A stretch of DNA of 64,000 nt from the NCBI GenBank assembly GCA_035048815.1, contig JAUCBN010000037.1, positions 16,830,001 through 16,894,000 on the forward strand, read 5' to 3'. This document shows, piece after piece, positions 47,611 to 59,962 of the stretch. Each line of letters begins with the position of its first letter. The first letter of the stretch is position 1. The notes below the pieces were generated by a model, which did not search any database, had not been told where the DNA came from, and was given only the letters and a program-made list of their open reading frames with translations. The position numbers and the translations under genes are program-made. Origin of the DNA: Abelmoschus esculentus (taxonomy: Eukaryota > Streptophyta > Magnoliopsida > Malvales > Malvaceae).

Positions 47611-50198
47611 TGTAACACCCCGAATTTTTCCTAATTCGGAATTTAATTTGGAAATCCCTAATTTCTGAAACCCTATTAATTTGAGAAATTTTTGTGTTAA
47701 ATTTTTAAATTGTTTAATTAAGGATTAAATTGTCTAAATCTAAAAGTTTTGTATCTATTTTGAAAACCCTAATAAGTTTAAGGACCAAACTTGTATTTTG
47801 TCCAATTTTCTTTATGTTTTAATTTCCCTTCTCGTCAGATTCAGTTTTGGAAAACCCATTGTTGCCGCATGTCCATCTCTGTCTCTCTCTCACTTCCGAT
47901 CTCACCTATTTCAAAGCCCCTATTTCCGTCAAACCTCCGACCATCCATCTTCTGTAGTCCATTCAATCGTTCATCACCGGTATTGTCAACAGTCTCGTTA
48001 GAGCCTTCTCCGATCTCTTTTTCTGTTAAACTCGAGAAGGAACCATTTTGTTCTTCATCATGTTGCTGTTGATATCATCGTCGGATATCTCATCTCGATT
48101 TTTCTCTTCAACGTCACCCCGCTGCCTTTTCTGTTTGGTTTCAGTTTTGAGTAAGCTTTTATGGTTTGACCAAGTTATTTGTTTTAAGTTTGGGTTAGTT
48201 TTTCTTATTTTTAGTTCATGGTTGTGTTGTAGGTTTCGTTGTTTCTTTGGTTTTCTGTGTTGTTACCGTCTTTTTCGGTCATCGGAGTTGCCGTTGTTGT
48301 CGCCGGTGAGTTTTGCCTCCGCCGGTTTCCCTTGTTGCCACTGTTTATGGAGTTGCTGGAAACCCTATTTTTTGTTTACCCTTGTATGTTGGCTGGTGTA
48401 AGTGTTGTGGGCAAAGGTTGTGAGTGGTAGTTTGGGCCAAAGTGTATGGGTTGTTGTGTTTGTGAGTAGAGTGAAATGGTGGTAGGTGGTTGTAGTTGGG
48501 TTAGCATAGTTGGGCCGGTTGGTTGATGTGGATTGTGTGTTTTGTTGAGCCTATGAGTTGAGCTACTGGTTGGGCTTTGTGTTGAAAGTTTTATTTTGAT
48601 TTAGTCAAGTTGTGTAGTAAACAAATATTGCTTGGGTAATCTAAACTGATTTGATCAAAATCTTAGGATTTGATCAAACTGTTTTAACCAGCTTTGATCA
48701 GATCCGAATTTAACTATCTTTGATCAAGTTTGACTTTTGAACCTTTGACCTGCCTTGTTTGACCCGTTTGACCTTTGACCATGGACTTTGATTTTGGACC
48801 GTTGGACCTTTGACCAGTTAAGTCAAAATTTTGACTATTGACTTTGATTTCTGAGTTGACTTTTGACCAGTAAAGTCAAAGTGGACTTTGACTTGATCAA
48901 AGTTGACTTTTACCAAAAGTTGACTTTTTCGAAAAACCTTCTTCTTAACCTTTTTCGACGTTCTGAGCCCGAATCCGCTATTTGTTTTGTCAAATTCAAA
49001 CACGAAAGTCCCGTTTTAGTGTTTTCTTCTAAATTGTTCTTAGAGTCTAAAAAGTTGGTTTTAAGGAATCTAATTCAGAATTCGTCTTCCGTTCAGGTGT
49101 CAACGTTTTTGAAGCTTCTGGTTTACCTCTAGTTGTTCGTACCGATCGAGCACCTTCTTCGAGACCGTCATGTGGGTAAGCTTTCGAATCAGATTGTTGT
49201 TCTAGTTGGTGGCTTAGTATTAGTTTTAAATAGTAATACAATTATGTTACCTCGTAGGTCCTAGTTCTGTTAGACCGGAACGCGAGACGCGTTTACCTCA
49301 AAATTAGAGCTTCAGTTGTTTAAGGTGTGTCTCTTCATGTGCTATATATTTATGTGCTTATGCTACATTATGTTTGAATCTGTGAAATGTTATTTGTATA
49401 TTGCTTGGTTGGATATGTGAGACTGTTATCTGTTCATACATGGTATCATCATGCATGGCATGTGTATTTTGTTTTAAAATCAAGTATCTAATTTCTAGAA
49501 AAATTTCTACTTGTAAGAGTTTTGATTTCTGATTTTATGAATCATATCATGTTCTGTCATCAGAAATATTTTCTGGATTTAAAATCAATAATGTGAGGGA
49601 AACCTCCACTCTAGCGAGGATAATCCTCCACTCAGTATTTTTCTGATATCGGGCCCTTTGATTTTCTGTCATGCATCAGTCAGCATAGCATCATGATTCA
49701 GTTTTTCTTGAACTTGGAAATATTTTCAGAAATTTTACAAAAATATAAATATGTTTTTGTTTGTGATTGTTTGCACTTTAGAGACACACTAAGCTCTTTA
49801 GCTTACACCCCTTTAGTCTGTTTTCAGATTCTCAGACTAATTTAAGCGAACCGGTACTTGGAGCATCTCGCACATTTCTCAGATAATTATTATTCAGTAT
49901 GATTTCCTTACAATGATTTCAGTTTTAATGTTTTATCTGTTATGGAACAGGTTATATTTTCTGAACTTATTGGATGCATGTTTTTCTAAATCTGTTTTCG
50001 GATATTATAAATGTTTTTAAGACATTGTTTTAAGCAATTGTATTTGTAGAATTGAAATCCCTAATTCGTTTTCCCAATTTGTTAAAGTAACCCTAATTTT
50101 GAAATTATTTAACCTAAATTACTTACTTGAGGGGAAAATTTTTGTAACTTGATTCCTAAGTTTTGATCTAAGAGATTAGGTCGAAATTGGGGGTTACA
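47611..50198. mobile_element. TGTAAC...GTTACA-bounded repeat element, 2.6 kb, no coding capacity
   Basis: The left end TGTAACACCCCGAATTT is inverted at the right end (AAATTGGGGGTTACA). The flanks TAGGG (47606-47610) and TAGGA (50199-50203) match in four of five bases, which would fit a 5-bp target duplication. TG...CA ends suggest a solo LTR or a non-autonomous LTR derivative; the long inverted ends would also fit a DNA transposon. It carries a dense TTGAC cluster at about 48730-48925 (listed separately). Open frames at 47791-48401 are low-complexity and not convincing. Sequence of the same style recurs in the ~1.1 kb repeat. Confidence 0.6.
48730..48925. promoter_or_regulatory. Cluster of TTGAC (W-box core) motifs
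   Basis: About fifteen TTGAC cores on either strand fall within roughly 200 bp, several as TTGACC or TTGACT, the sequence bound by WRKY factors. Whether the cluster is functional or just a decayed short tandem repeat cannot be told from sequence. Confidence 0.5.
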
Positions 50199-50377
50199 TA
50201 GGATATCATAAAGATATCTATCAATGGACACTGGTGTCAATGTCCATGATTTCATATAAAAAGGGATATATATGAGTACAAACGGGTTATTGATAAATTT
50301 AGTCTGTTCATCTTCAAAAAGATAAATTTAGTTTACAACAATTTAAAAGGGTTAATCTTGTGAAGAAGAGCCTATAC

Positions 50378-51740
50378 CTTTCATCATTAAAGAACTTGTA
50401 TATACTAAAATAATACTTTGCCATTGAAAGTCCATTGTAGGAAGGTGTAACGCATACCAGTCCAACAGGTTGAATCTTGAGGCAACTCATGTACATCATC
50501 TCTAAGGTTGCTTTCTTGAAATGGTTGAGTAAAACCAAAATCAGATGCACATAAATCCAATTCAGATTAATGAAAATTTATTCAAATTTAACTATATATC
50601 AATTGAGTGATGGCTCAAGTTATCATGTCAAAATCTGCTAGTAAACGACTTCACACAGCAAGCAACATGGAATTTCTAGTTTCTTTTATAGTTCTTACAC
50701 CCGAATATTTGTTTCTCCGGATCACGAAATGATGAAGAACATCCCAACACATCTTCACCTTTAAATAGATCAGTAAATGTTGCAGCCTGCATAGGGAAAC
50801 TTTTGCTGAGCAGCTATCCATCGACTAAAACAAACAATTAAGTGAATGATTATTAAGCAATCATGTGAAATTTTGAAGAAAAAAATATTACTGAAACACA
50901 AACAAGGCAACAGAAGGCAAGAAGACATAGTATAATACCAATATCATTAGGAATCAAATACTAAAAAAGCAGATTACTATCATAGAACAAACTTAGTTAA
51001 AAGATTTTAAACAAGATATACTTTTCTCAGAGGATCAAGAGTTGAGTCCTGATAAACATTTTTGATATCTGACTCAAACTCAATTTGATCTATTTAGAAA
51101 ATATCTTTCCATCCAGACTTAAACATTTGATCACATTGTTCCAAGTTGTCTTGAAAATCGTTCTAGAACAAAATATTAGAGAAATAAATTAAAATGTCTC
51201 ATGCAACAATGTTCAAACTAAATGCATATCATTACCAAATACCTTTTAGAGAAATGACAATTCCACATTTCATTCTGTAAGGACAATTCTGAAGTTTTTT
51301 TCCAGTATTTCTTAAGCCACTCATTGAATATTGTAGCTACTTTCACGTGTCCATTTTATCTTGTTCCTCCACAGAGAAATATTTATCAAAGTTCAAGTTC
51401 CTCCCGAAAATATGATGATCCAGGACAACTCTGATGGATTTACACATCCCTTGAAGCGTAGTAGCTAGTTCATTATATTTTCTTAGACAATCATCGTCAT
51501 AGGTATCAGAAAGTTCAATGCTGGTATCAGATGCCGCATGACCTTGGTACAACTTTCATGAAGGTGTGAAAGTTTAGGGAGAGCGTTGTTAATGTCTTCA
51601 AATAATTTTTCTTCTTGCTTATGATCTAGCGTATATGACTGACATTATGAAGCGTCACTTTAGACTCCAATGCTGAAAAAACAATATCATCCACGGTATT
51701 ACTATGAGCTCTGTATAAACCCCACAGTAGATGAAACATT
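50378..51740 (-). pseudogene. BRUTUS-like hemerythrin/zinc-finger E3 ligase pseudogene
   Basis: Degenerate remains of a BRUTUS (BTS)-type gene; intact relatives are iron-sensing ubiquitin ligases with N-terminal hemerythrin domains, a CHY/CTCHY zinc finger and a RING. Blocks in order on the minus strand: hemerythrin-like RAHSNTVDDIVFSALESK, then LDHKQEEKLFEDINNALPKL, then (other frame) RKYNELATTLQGMCKSIRVV; FNEWLKKYW; QCDQMFKSGWKDIF; FESDIKNVYQDSTLDPLRK; SRWIAAQQK; FRDPEKQIFGCKNYKR; and MSCLKIQPVGLVC with GLSMAKYYFSIYKFFNDER. Stops and at least one frameshift interrupt it, and zinc-ligand cysteines have changed (Tyr or Phe where the family has Cys in PSCNG and YYCSICKFF). The RING-encoding 3' end is absent; the element at 47611-50198 begins 180 bp beyond. 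Confidence 0.85.
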
Positions 51741-51962
51741 AAAATAAATTTATTTTTTTAATATTTATATCTATCAATACTCAAGGTAGAATACAAATGT
51801 TTCACTTACCAAGAACAATAAGGTAATGCGACAATCAGGAAAAAAAGATATTCAAGTCAAATAACAAAACACGCACTCCAGCACTAAAAAAAAATCAGAT
51901 GATATCATGAAAACTGAAAACTGTAGAAACTATTAAACGTGAGACAATTCCATACCATAAAT

Positions 51963-52727
51963 TAGGGTCGTAAACAAGACGAGATAGATTATGAGTTACT
52001 CTAGTTCGACTCGGTCAAAGATCGGTCAAAACTCGATTCGATTGGACTCGATTTGAACTCAAACTTGACTCAAATTCATAATGAGTTGAGGCGAGTTACT
52101 TGATACTCGACTCAAAAAGCTCGCGAGCTACTCGAAATCAATAATAATAATGATAATAATATAATTATTAGTATTAAATAAAGGTTATATAGTTCAAATT
52201 CTAATTAAGTTGAACGCGAGGAGAAGTTTAAAGGACTTTTGATGTAATTCCCCCTTTCTGCATTATACAAAGACAAACATAATTGATCTAGAGATAGTAA
52301 TCACATATTGCACAAATATGAAGGAAATAGAGGATGAGGCTATAAATAGAATATGAGTTTACCTTACAAAATATATATTTTTTTGCCTTTTGGTTGAAAA
52401 TAAGTTTAAATATATTTTTATATTAGCTTTTATTGATATTGGAGTTTGAGCTCCAATTAAGTTTGAGCTCTAGTTGAGTTTAATAATTTAAAGCTCGAAT
52501 CAAGTTTAAGTATTTGAGCTTTTTGAGTTTCAGCTTTTCGAGCTTTTAGAGTTTGAGCTTTTTGAGTTCGAGCTTCTCGTGTTTAAGTTTTGAATTTGAT
52601 TTCGAGTTCGAGTTTGATCTCAATAATTTTAAGCTTGCGAGTTTTCGAGTCGAGTTTAACTTCGAACATTTCGAGTTCGAGTCGAACTCAGCACTACACA
52701 AACTCAAGTCGGCTCGTTTATACCCTA
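51963..52727. mobile_element. hAT-like foldback MITE with 8-bp target duplication
   Basis: A 765-bp element with ends TAGGGTCGTAAACAAGACGAG and, inverted, TAGGGTATAAACGAGCCGAC. It is flanked by a perfect 8-bp repeat CCATAAAT (51955-51962 and 52728-52735). The ends are filled with GAGTTCGAG / CTCGAACTC motifs in both orientations, subterminal repeats typical of hAT. Short frames inside are not genes. Confidence 0.92.
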
Positions 52728-52735
52728 CCATAAAT

Positions 52736-54286
52736 GCGTTTGATTCTGAAACCCTAGAGCCATAAAATTAGACCTATAGGTAGGTAATTATGAGTATAGT
52801 TTATCTTATAATATAAAAGCTTTCTTCTTCAACTTTCCAAAATATTGTCCTTTTTCTGAATCCCTTATAAAAGTAAATTAAACCAACAACCTACCATAAA
52901 CAAAAGACTCTTTTTATCTTCTTTCTTGTTCAAAATTCTGGATTCTTTATTACCACAGAGATGCATAATTGAGACCCACAAACAAAAATGAATTTTTGTT
53001 GTACATAAGTTTTAGTTTCATCCCGTGAAATGAAAAAAAGAATATAATGACTACAATAAAAAAGTTCAAGTGGAAGTGTCTGCTGAGCTGATTCTAATTA
53101 AAATAATGTTAGTTTTCGTATAAGGTGTGATAATGTTAATGTAATTTTATAATTAAATGGTCGATGAAGGCAAGTTTTTTTTTTTACTTGAGTAATTTTT
53201 CAAATTTACACGCAGACGAAATGCTTTGTTTAGGTGAAAAGCCTAGTTTCTTAGATATAAAATAGTTAAATTAAATATTATTAAATAGAAAAATTATTTG
53301 ACATATTAATTTTTTTTTAGTTTTTACAAATATCTTAGATTTTAAAAATTAGAAACTTAGTTTAAGGTGTAGTGCTTGTGGGTTTATATTTAATAGTTTA
53401 GAATTTAAGAATTAAATTTTAAAGTTTATAGATTAAAATCTAAATCCTCAATATATTATCTTAAATTTTAAATTTTAATCATTACCCTTAAACTCTAAAT
53501 CTTTATCTTTAAATCCCTAAATTAACTCTTTAAAAATTTCCAACGTTAATCTATTAGATATAAATTCAATTAAATAAACAATAACTGAAACGATTTGTAA
53601 AAGTTTTATCCTCCAAATTAACTCAATTGGTTTTGCAATGTTGGAGGATTGGTCGGATCACTCAATTCGGGTGGGGGTGAGTTAAACTCTTTTCGTTTTT
53701 TTTTATCTTGGGTTAGACCGTTCAAATTAATTATTTTTTATTTTTTAAAATTATCATTTTTATATTTAGAAATTTTCTTATTGAAAGTGTCATAAAAAAA
53801 CATTTTAAAAGTTACATTTCTTTTTATCCCTTTTCTTAGTGGTCTATTAAATAGATTATTTTATGAATTAAATTATTATTTTAATTATTTTATAAAAATT
53901 ATTTTCTACAAAAAATTTAGAATAGATAAAATAAACTGAACATGAGAAGTTCTCTAAAGGTCTGGATTTGATCGAGGAAATTAATTACTTGAAGGATCTT
54001 AAGTCGGACCAGGAAATTTATTACTTGAAAGCCATTGGGACTTGGGATGGAGTAGGGACCAAGAAAATCAATTGCTTGAAGGATTCGTTGAACCATTCAA
54101 AATTAATGACTTGGTCTTGAATGATCTTAGATCGGATCAAGAAATTTATTACTATGGTTTTGACACACCAGAAAATTTTATTGACAAGCAAATATAAAAT
54201 TAAAATATAATTTATTAGAGGCCTTAAAACATCTTAAAAACAAATATATATATATATATATATATAATGGTAAAACTAAAAAATAT
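52736..54286. other. AT-rich intergenic region
   Basis: No gene seen. A degenerate ~50-bp repeat with the theme GGATC-GA--AGGAAATTTATTACTTGAA runs through about 53950-54170, and a (TA)n tract lies at 54244-54266. Confidence 0.45.
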
Positions 54287-54291
54287 AATTA

Positions 54292-54519
54292 TGTTGTAAA
54301 TAAAATAAAGAAAAGAAGAAAATAGACAAGAGAGAGACAAAAGGGAGAGATTTTATTGTATTCTTAAAGTTGAGTTGTGTACAAAGTTTTCTCCAAAAGT
54401 CTATATTTATAGGCATGGATGGAAACCCTAATTCCAATGGGTATTAAACCCTAATAATAAAGCCCATTAAACCTTCCTATAATACATGAATATTCACCAT
54501 AAATAAAATATTCTTAACA
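54292..54519 (-). repeat. 3' LTR of the copia element
   Basis: 228 bp, TGTTAAGAATATT...TTTACAACA on the element strand. Pairs with the LTR at 59730-59957. Confidence 0.97.
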
Positions 54520-54740
54520 CTCCCCCTTGAATATCCATGAAGATATTGTGCCTCGTTAAAACCTTACTAAGATAAAAATCCTGTGAGAAAAAATGCTTAG
54601 TGAAGGAAAAAGAGTACACATATCTTTAATACACAAAATATGTTGCCTCATTAAAAACCTTTTCCAAGAAAACCCAATGGGACAAAACTATGGATAAGGA
54701 AAAGAGTACAAAACGTGTTTTACTCCCCCTCATAAACGCA

Positions 54741-57700
54741 TCAGACAAGATCTCTGACACGACGCAATCCAATATTGTATGTTAACTTCTCAAATGGAGC
54801 AATAGGGAGCGCCTTAGTAAATAGATCTGCCAAATTATCACATGAATGAATTTGTTGCACATCAATATCTCCATTCTTTTGTAGATCATGAGTGAAGAAG
54901 AATTTTGGTGAGATGTGTTTTGTTCTATCACCCTTTATGTATCATTCCTTAAGTTGGGCGATACATGCTGTATTATCCTCATATAAGACTGTCGGAGAAA
55001 TTTTTCGAGAGAGTAAACCACCATATGAAATTGATGTATCACCGTATGTAAATACATAATCAGTCTGTGATCGAGCATTATGAGGATCAGATAAGTATCC
55101 TGCATCTGCAAAACCGACCAATTCTGTTTTGGATATATTAGGGAAAAATAATCCCATGTATTTCGTACCTTGAAGATAATGAAATATATGTTTAACCCCA
55201 TTTCAGTGTCTTCGGGTTGGACATGAGCTAAATCTTGCCAACAAATTGACAGCGAATGATATATCAGGTCGTGTGTGACTAGAAAGATACATCAAAGCAC
55301 CAATAGCACTTAAGTATGGAACTTCTGGACCTAGAATGTCCTCATCCTTCTCTCGAGGACGGAATGGATCTTTGTTGACATCAAGTGACCTAACAACCAT
55401 GGGGGTGCTCAATGGATGTGTGTTATGCATGTAAAACCTCTTTAGCATTTTTTCTATGTATGTTGATTGATGCACAAGGATTCCATCCTTTAAGTGCTCA
55501 ATATGTAATCCAAGACAAAATCTTGTTTTTCCGAGATCTTTCATTTCAAATTCTTTCTTTAAATATTCCACTGTTAAAGAGATCTCTTCAGGAGTTCCAA
55601 TGATATTCAAATCATCAACATACACGACAATAATGACGAATCCGGAGCTAAACCTCTTAATAAAAATGCATGGGGAAATTGGATCATTCTTATAGCCTTT
55701 CGCTAATAAGTATTCACTGAGACGATTATACCACATGCGCCCAGATTGTTTTAATCCATAGAGGGATCTATTCAATTTAATTGAATAATGTTCTCGAGAA
55801 CCTGAATTAACTGCTTCAGGCAGTTTAAATCCTTTCGGAAGTTTCATATAAATATCATTATCAACAGGCCCATATAGATATGCTGTAACAACATCCATTA
55901 AGCGGAAATGAAGTCTTTCTTTTACTGCCAGACTAATCAAAAATCGAAAAGTGGTTGCATCCACTACTGGGGAATATGTTTCTTCATAATCAATTCCAGG
56001 TCTTTGTGAAAATCCTTGTGCAACCAAACGAGCTTTATATCTCGCAATTTCCCCTTTTTCATTTCTCTTTCTCACAAAGACCCATTTATACCCCACGAGT
56101 TTTACACCTTCTGGTGTACGGACAACAGGCCCAAAGACTTCTCTTTTTGAAAGAGATTTGAGTTCCGCTTCAATTGCCTCTTTCCATTTTGGTCAATCAT
56201 CTCTTTGCTTACATTGTCCAATTGACAATGGTTCATGATCCACATTATCATCCAAAATCTCTAGTGCTATATTGCATGCAAAAGTATTATCAACATCAGT
56301 TTTATTTCGGTTCCATTTGTTACCAGGTATGACATAATTTATAGAGATCTCATCATTATCAGGTACCTGAGTCATGTCTGATGTCTCTTCTAGAGACCTT
56401 TTAATCTTTTCTCGAGATATTTCATGATTCGTTGATTCCATAATTGGACCATCACAGGATATAGCTCCTTTTCTTTTTCGAGGAATCTTATCTTTGGAAC
56501 CTACTGGTCTACCACGCTTCGCGTTTGACTCATTAGCAACTAGAGTTTGTCCTTCTGGGACATCAATTTTAACAGGAGCGTTCATAGCTGGAATATGTGA
56601 CTTAGTCACTCTTTTAGGATCAACAAAAGCATCTGACAATTGATTTGCTAAGTTTTGCAAATGAATTATCCTTTGAACTTCTAGATCACATTGTTGGGTA
56701 CGTGGATCAAAGTGACATAACGATAATTCATTCCAACTTATTTTGTTTCCCAGTTGTTTATTTTCTCCCCCTAATGTCGGGAAAACCGATTCATTAAAAT
56801 GACAATCGACAAATCGAGCTGTAAATAAATTCCCCGTCAAAGGCTCAAGATATTTAATTATCGAGGGGGATTCAAATCCGACATATATCCCCAATCTCCT
56901 TTGAGGACCCATCTTTGTGCGTTGTAGTGGAGCAATCAGAACATAAACCGCACATCCAAAAATTCTAAGATGGGAAATATTTGGTTCCTGACTAAAAACC
57001 ATTTGTAATGGTGAGAAATTATGATAACTTACTGGCCTGATGCGAATCAGTGATGCCGTATGTAAAATGGCATGCCCCCAAGAAGAAATTGGTAGTTTAG
57101 ACTTCATCAATAACGATCTTGCAATTAATTGAAGTCGTTTAATAAATGATTCTGCAAGACCATTTTGTGTATGAACATGAGCTACAGGATGTTCAACACT
57201 AATTCCAATCGACATGCAAAAATCATCAAAAGCCTTAGAAGTAAATTCACCAGCATTATCAAGACGAATTATCTTTATAGGAGAATCTGGAAAATGTGCT
57301 CGTAGTTTAATTAATTGAGCAAGTAACCTCGCAAATGCCAAATTGCAGGTCGATAACAAGGATACATTTGACCATCTAGTCGATGCATCAATTAAAACCA
57401 TAAAATATCTAAATGGTCTACAAGAAGGGTGTATGGGCCCACATATATCACCCTGTATCCGTTCCAGAAATTTAATAGATTCATAATCTATTTTAGCTGG
57501 TGATGGTCGAGTAATTAATTTGCCTTGAGAGCAAGCATCACATGAAAAGGCATTACTTTGAAGAATCTCTTGGTTCTTCAATGAGTGACCACATGAATTC
57601 TCAATAATTTTTCGCATCATAATCGAACCAGGATGACCTAACCGGTCGTGCCAAATAATAAAGTTATCAGTAAACTTATAGTTTACAATAGCATGTGCTT

Positions 57701-58127
57701 CAATTGCACTAATTCTTGTGTAGTATAATCCGGATGACAGTGAATGTAATTTTTCTAGCACTTTCTTATTGCCTTGAGTTATACTCGTAATGTAGAGATA
57801 TTCAGCATCTCCTTGACTAATACTCTTAATATGATATCCATTTTTTCGAATATCCTTAAAATTTAATAAGTTTCGTTCCGACTTTGGAGAGTATAGCGCA
57901 TATTGAATATGGAATAAAGTTCCATTTGGCAATAACATATGCGCTTTTCCGGAGCCTTCTATGATATTAGCACTTCCGGATATAGTACTCACATTATTAC
58001 CTTGCATTGTTAAATGGGAAAAGAATTTCTTATGCTTAAGTATTGTATGATTACTTGCACTGTCTGCTAAGCATAAGTCGTCACCATATTTTGCAGATTG
58101 TATTTGTGACGTAATTATATTCTTCAA
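54741..58127 (-). pseudogene. Copia pol (integrase, reverse transcriptase, RNase H), broken
   Basis: The integrase zinc region HDRLGHPGS...CDAC and the catalytic D, D, E (in GDICGP, RLDNAGEF and NGLAESF) lie in 56193-58127. RT lies in 55203-56096, with ARYKARLVAQGFSQRPGIDY, YVDDLNIIG and MKDLG. RNase H follows (FADAGYLSDPHNARS, then LYEDNTACIAQL), ending at RRVRDLV and a TGA at 54741. Breaks on the element strand: a TGA at 56193-56195 and another at 55203-55205, both where the family has Trp, and a TGA near 54950 in place of Gly. The stretch between DTSISYGG and PTVLYEDN is shortened compared with the family, an internal deletion in RNase H. All blocks stay in one frame otherwise. The 644-residue 5' portion is fully open. 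Confidence 0.93.
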
Positions 58128-58289
58128 GAATAAATAAATAAATGTTACAATAATATTCGAAATAAATAAATAAATAACATCAATGATTTTAATAAAGTAA
58201 ACATAAATTTTATTCTTGAAAAAAAATACATGATAAAATAAAACATCTACTTAAAAACATAAAGTAAATATGAAATTAATTAAAAGGCA

Positions 58290-59327
58290 TCAAATATTTC
58301 TCTCAGAGGATATGAGAAAATCATCAACTTCTATGTTTGTAATGCCATAATTGTCCTGGCCACTGCCGGAAATGCCATAATCATCTTTGTGAAGGCCATA
58401 ATCATCTTTGTCATCGATATAAACAAAATTTGTTTCAATTCTTTTTCCTTTACCACTTATTGATTGTTGGTAAAGGTCCACAATATGTTTTGGAGTACGG
58501 CAAGCACGGGCCCAATGATTTGTGCTGCCACATCGATGACACGTTGATTCCTCTTTTTTGGATTGATCTTTTGCACCATTGTCATCCTTATTGTTCCACT
58601 TGCGGTAGGTATAGTTACTTTTAAAACGACCACCTCGCCTATGTCCTCGACTGTGGCTATGACCACGCCCATAACTATGACCACGATTATTAGTATAGCC
58701 TTTATTTTTTCCGCTATATAATGTCACATTCGCTTCAGGGAATGGAGCGGAGCCTGTTAGGCAATATTCATGATTTTTCATGAGCAACTCATTATTTTGC
58801 TCAGCCACAAGAAGGCAAGAAATTAACTCAGAACATTTCTTAAAGCCTTTTTCACGATATTGTGTCTGAAGGACAACATTGTTGGCATGAAAAGTGGAGT
58901 ATGTTTTTTCTAACATATCCTCATCAGTAATATTTTGACCACATAACTTCAATTGTGAAGTAATTCGAAACATAGCAGAGTTATACTCGCTTATTGATTT
59001 AAAATCTTGCAATCTTAGATGCAACCAATCATATCGAACTTTAGGCAAAATAACGGTTTTTTGGTGGTCATATCGTTCCTTTAGATTATTCCAAAGAATA
59101 AGAGGATCTTTCACCGTTAAATATTCAGATTTCAACCCCTCATGGAGGTGACGACAAATAAGTATCATGGCTCTGGCCTTATTTTGAGTAAATTCTGCAT
59201 TCCCCTCTTTAATAGTATTTCCCAGGCCATTTGCATCTAGATGTATTTCAGCATCTAGGATCTAGGATAAATAATTCTTTCTGGAAATATTAAGAGCCAC
59301 AAACTCAATTTTTGCAATATTTTCCAT
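58290..59327 (-). pseudogene. Copia gag, one nonsense codon
   Basis: Capsid/nucleocapsid gene starting at the ATG at 59325-59327. An in-frame TAG near 59262 stands where the family has Trp (NYLS*ILDAEIHLDA). It is followed by an open 292-codon frame with the Gag core (LKERYDHQKTVILPKVRYDW), a Gly/Arg/His-rich RNA-binding stretch (GHSYGRGHSHSRGHRRGGR) and the zinc knuckle CHRCGSTNHWARAC (C-x2-C-x4-H-x4-C). Gag and pol are separated by non-coding sequence at 58128-58289. Confidence 0.93.
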
Positions 59328-59729
59328 TGATATACTATAAAAAATAAAAAAAATTAGATCAACTATATCTTATATATATATACAAACAAACAAAGATTTA
59401 ATCCTCATACGCGGCATTGTTAAACCAGTCCACAAGGTCCTTTAATAAAAGAACCTCCTTTGAGACCAGTAGCCTCGCAGAACGGGATGTCCAGCCAATA
59501 TACTCGGATTAAATTATCAAAACAAAAAAAATATTAATGGCATGAAATAAACACATAATAACATTAGACAAAAACAAGTATATACAAAAAAATATAATCA
59601 TCATCATCATATATTATTTTATAAATTAAAATATATAAGATGAAGAAAAGAAAAGAAAAAAAAACATACTAGGTAAATCTTTAAAGAGACTTGAAATAAA
59701 ATCTTCTGAGCAAACTCGTGTTGATAACG

Positions 59730-59957
59730 TGTTGTAAATAAAATAAAGAAAATAAGAAAATAAACAAGAGAGAGACAAAAGGGAGAGATTTTATTGTATT
59801 CTCAAAGTTGAGTTGTGTACAAAGCTTTCTCCAAAAGTCTATATTTATAGGCATGGATGGAAACCCTAATTCCAATGGGTATTAAACCCTAATAATAAAG
59901 CCCATTAAACCTTCCTATAATACATGGATATTCACCATAAATAAAATATTCTTAACA
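59730..59957 (-). repeat. 5' LTR of the copia element
   Basis: 228 bp. On the element strand it holds CTATAAATATAG at about 59839-59851, a probable TATA box. Confidence 0.97.
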
Positions 59958-59962
59958 AATTA

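Larger units (their letters stand above)
54292..59957 (-). mobile_element. Ty1/copia LTR retrotransposon, complete ends, coding region broken
   Basis: A 5,666-bp minus-strand element with 228-bp LTRs at both ends and the perfect 5-bp duplication AATTA (54287-54291 and 59958-59962). The order gag, protease-like segment, integrase, RT, RNase H is that of copia. The LTRs differ at about five of 228 positions, counted by eye. With the commonly used plant rate of 1.3e-8 per site per year that would mean an insertion under about one million years ago (inference). A purine tract AAGGGGGAG abuts the 3' LTR at 54520-54528. The sequence after the 5' LTR (CGTTATCAACACGAG) is the likely primer-binding region. 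At least four nonsense codons and an RNase H deletion make this copy non-autonomous. Confidence 0.97.

Noticed and set aside
47791..48430. Overlapping 63-117-codon plus-strand frames
   Set aside because: CT-rich, Ser/Phe/Leu-rich frames inside a repeat; no domain and several overlapping frames.
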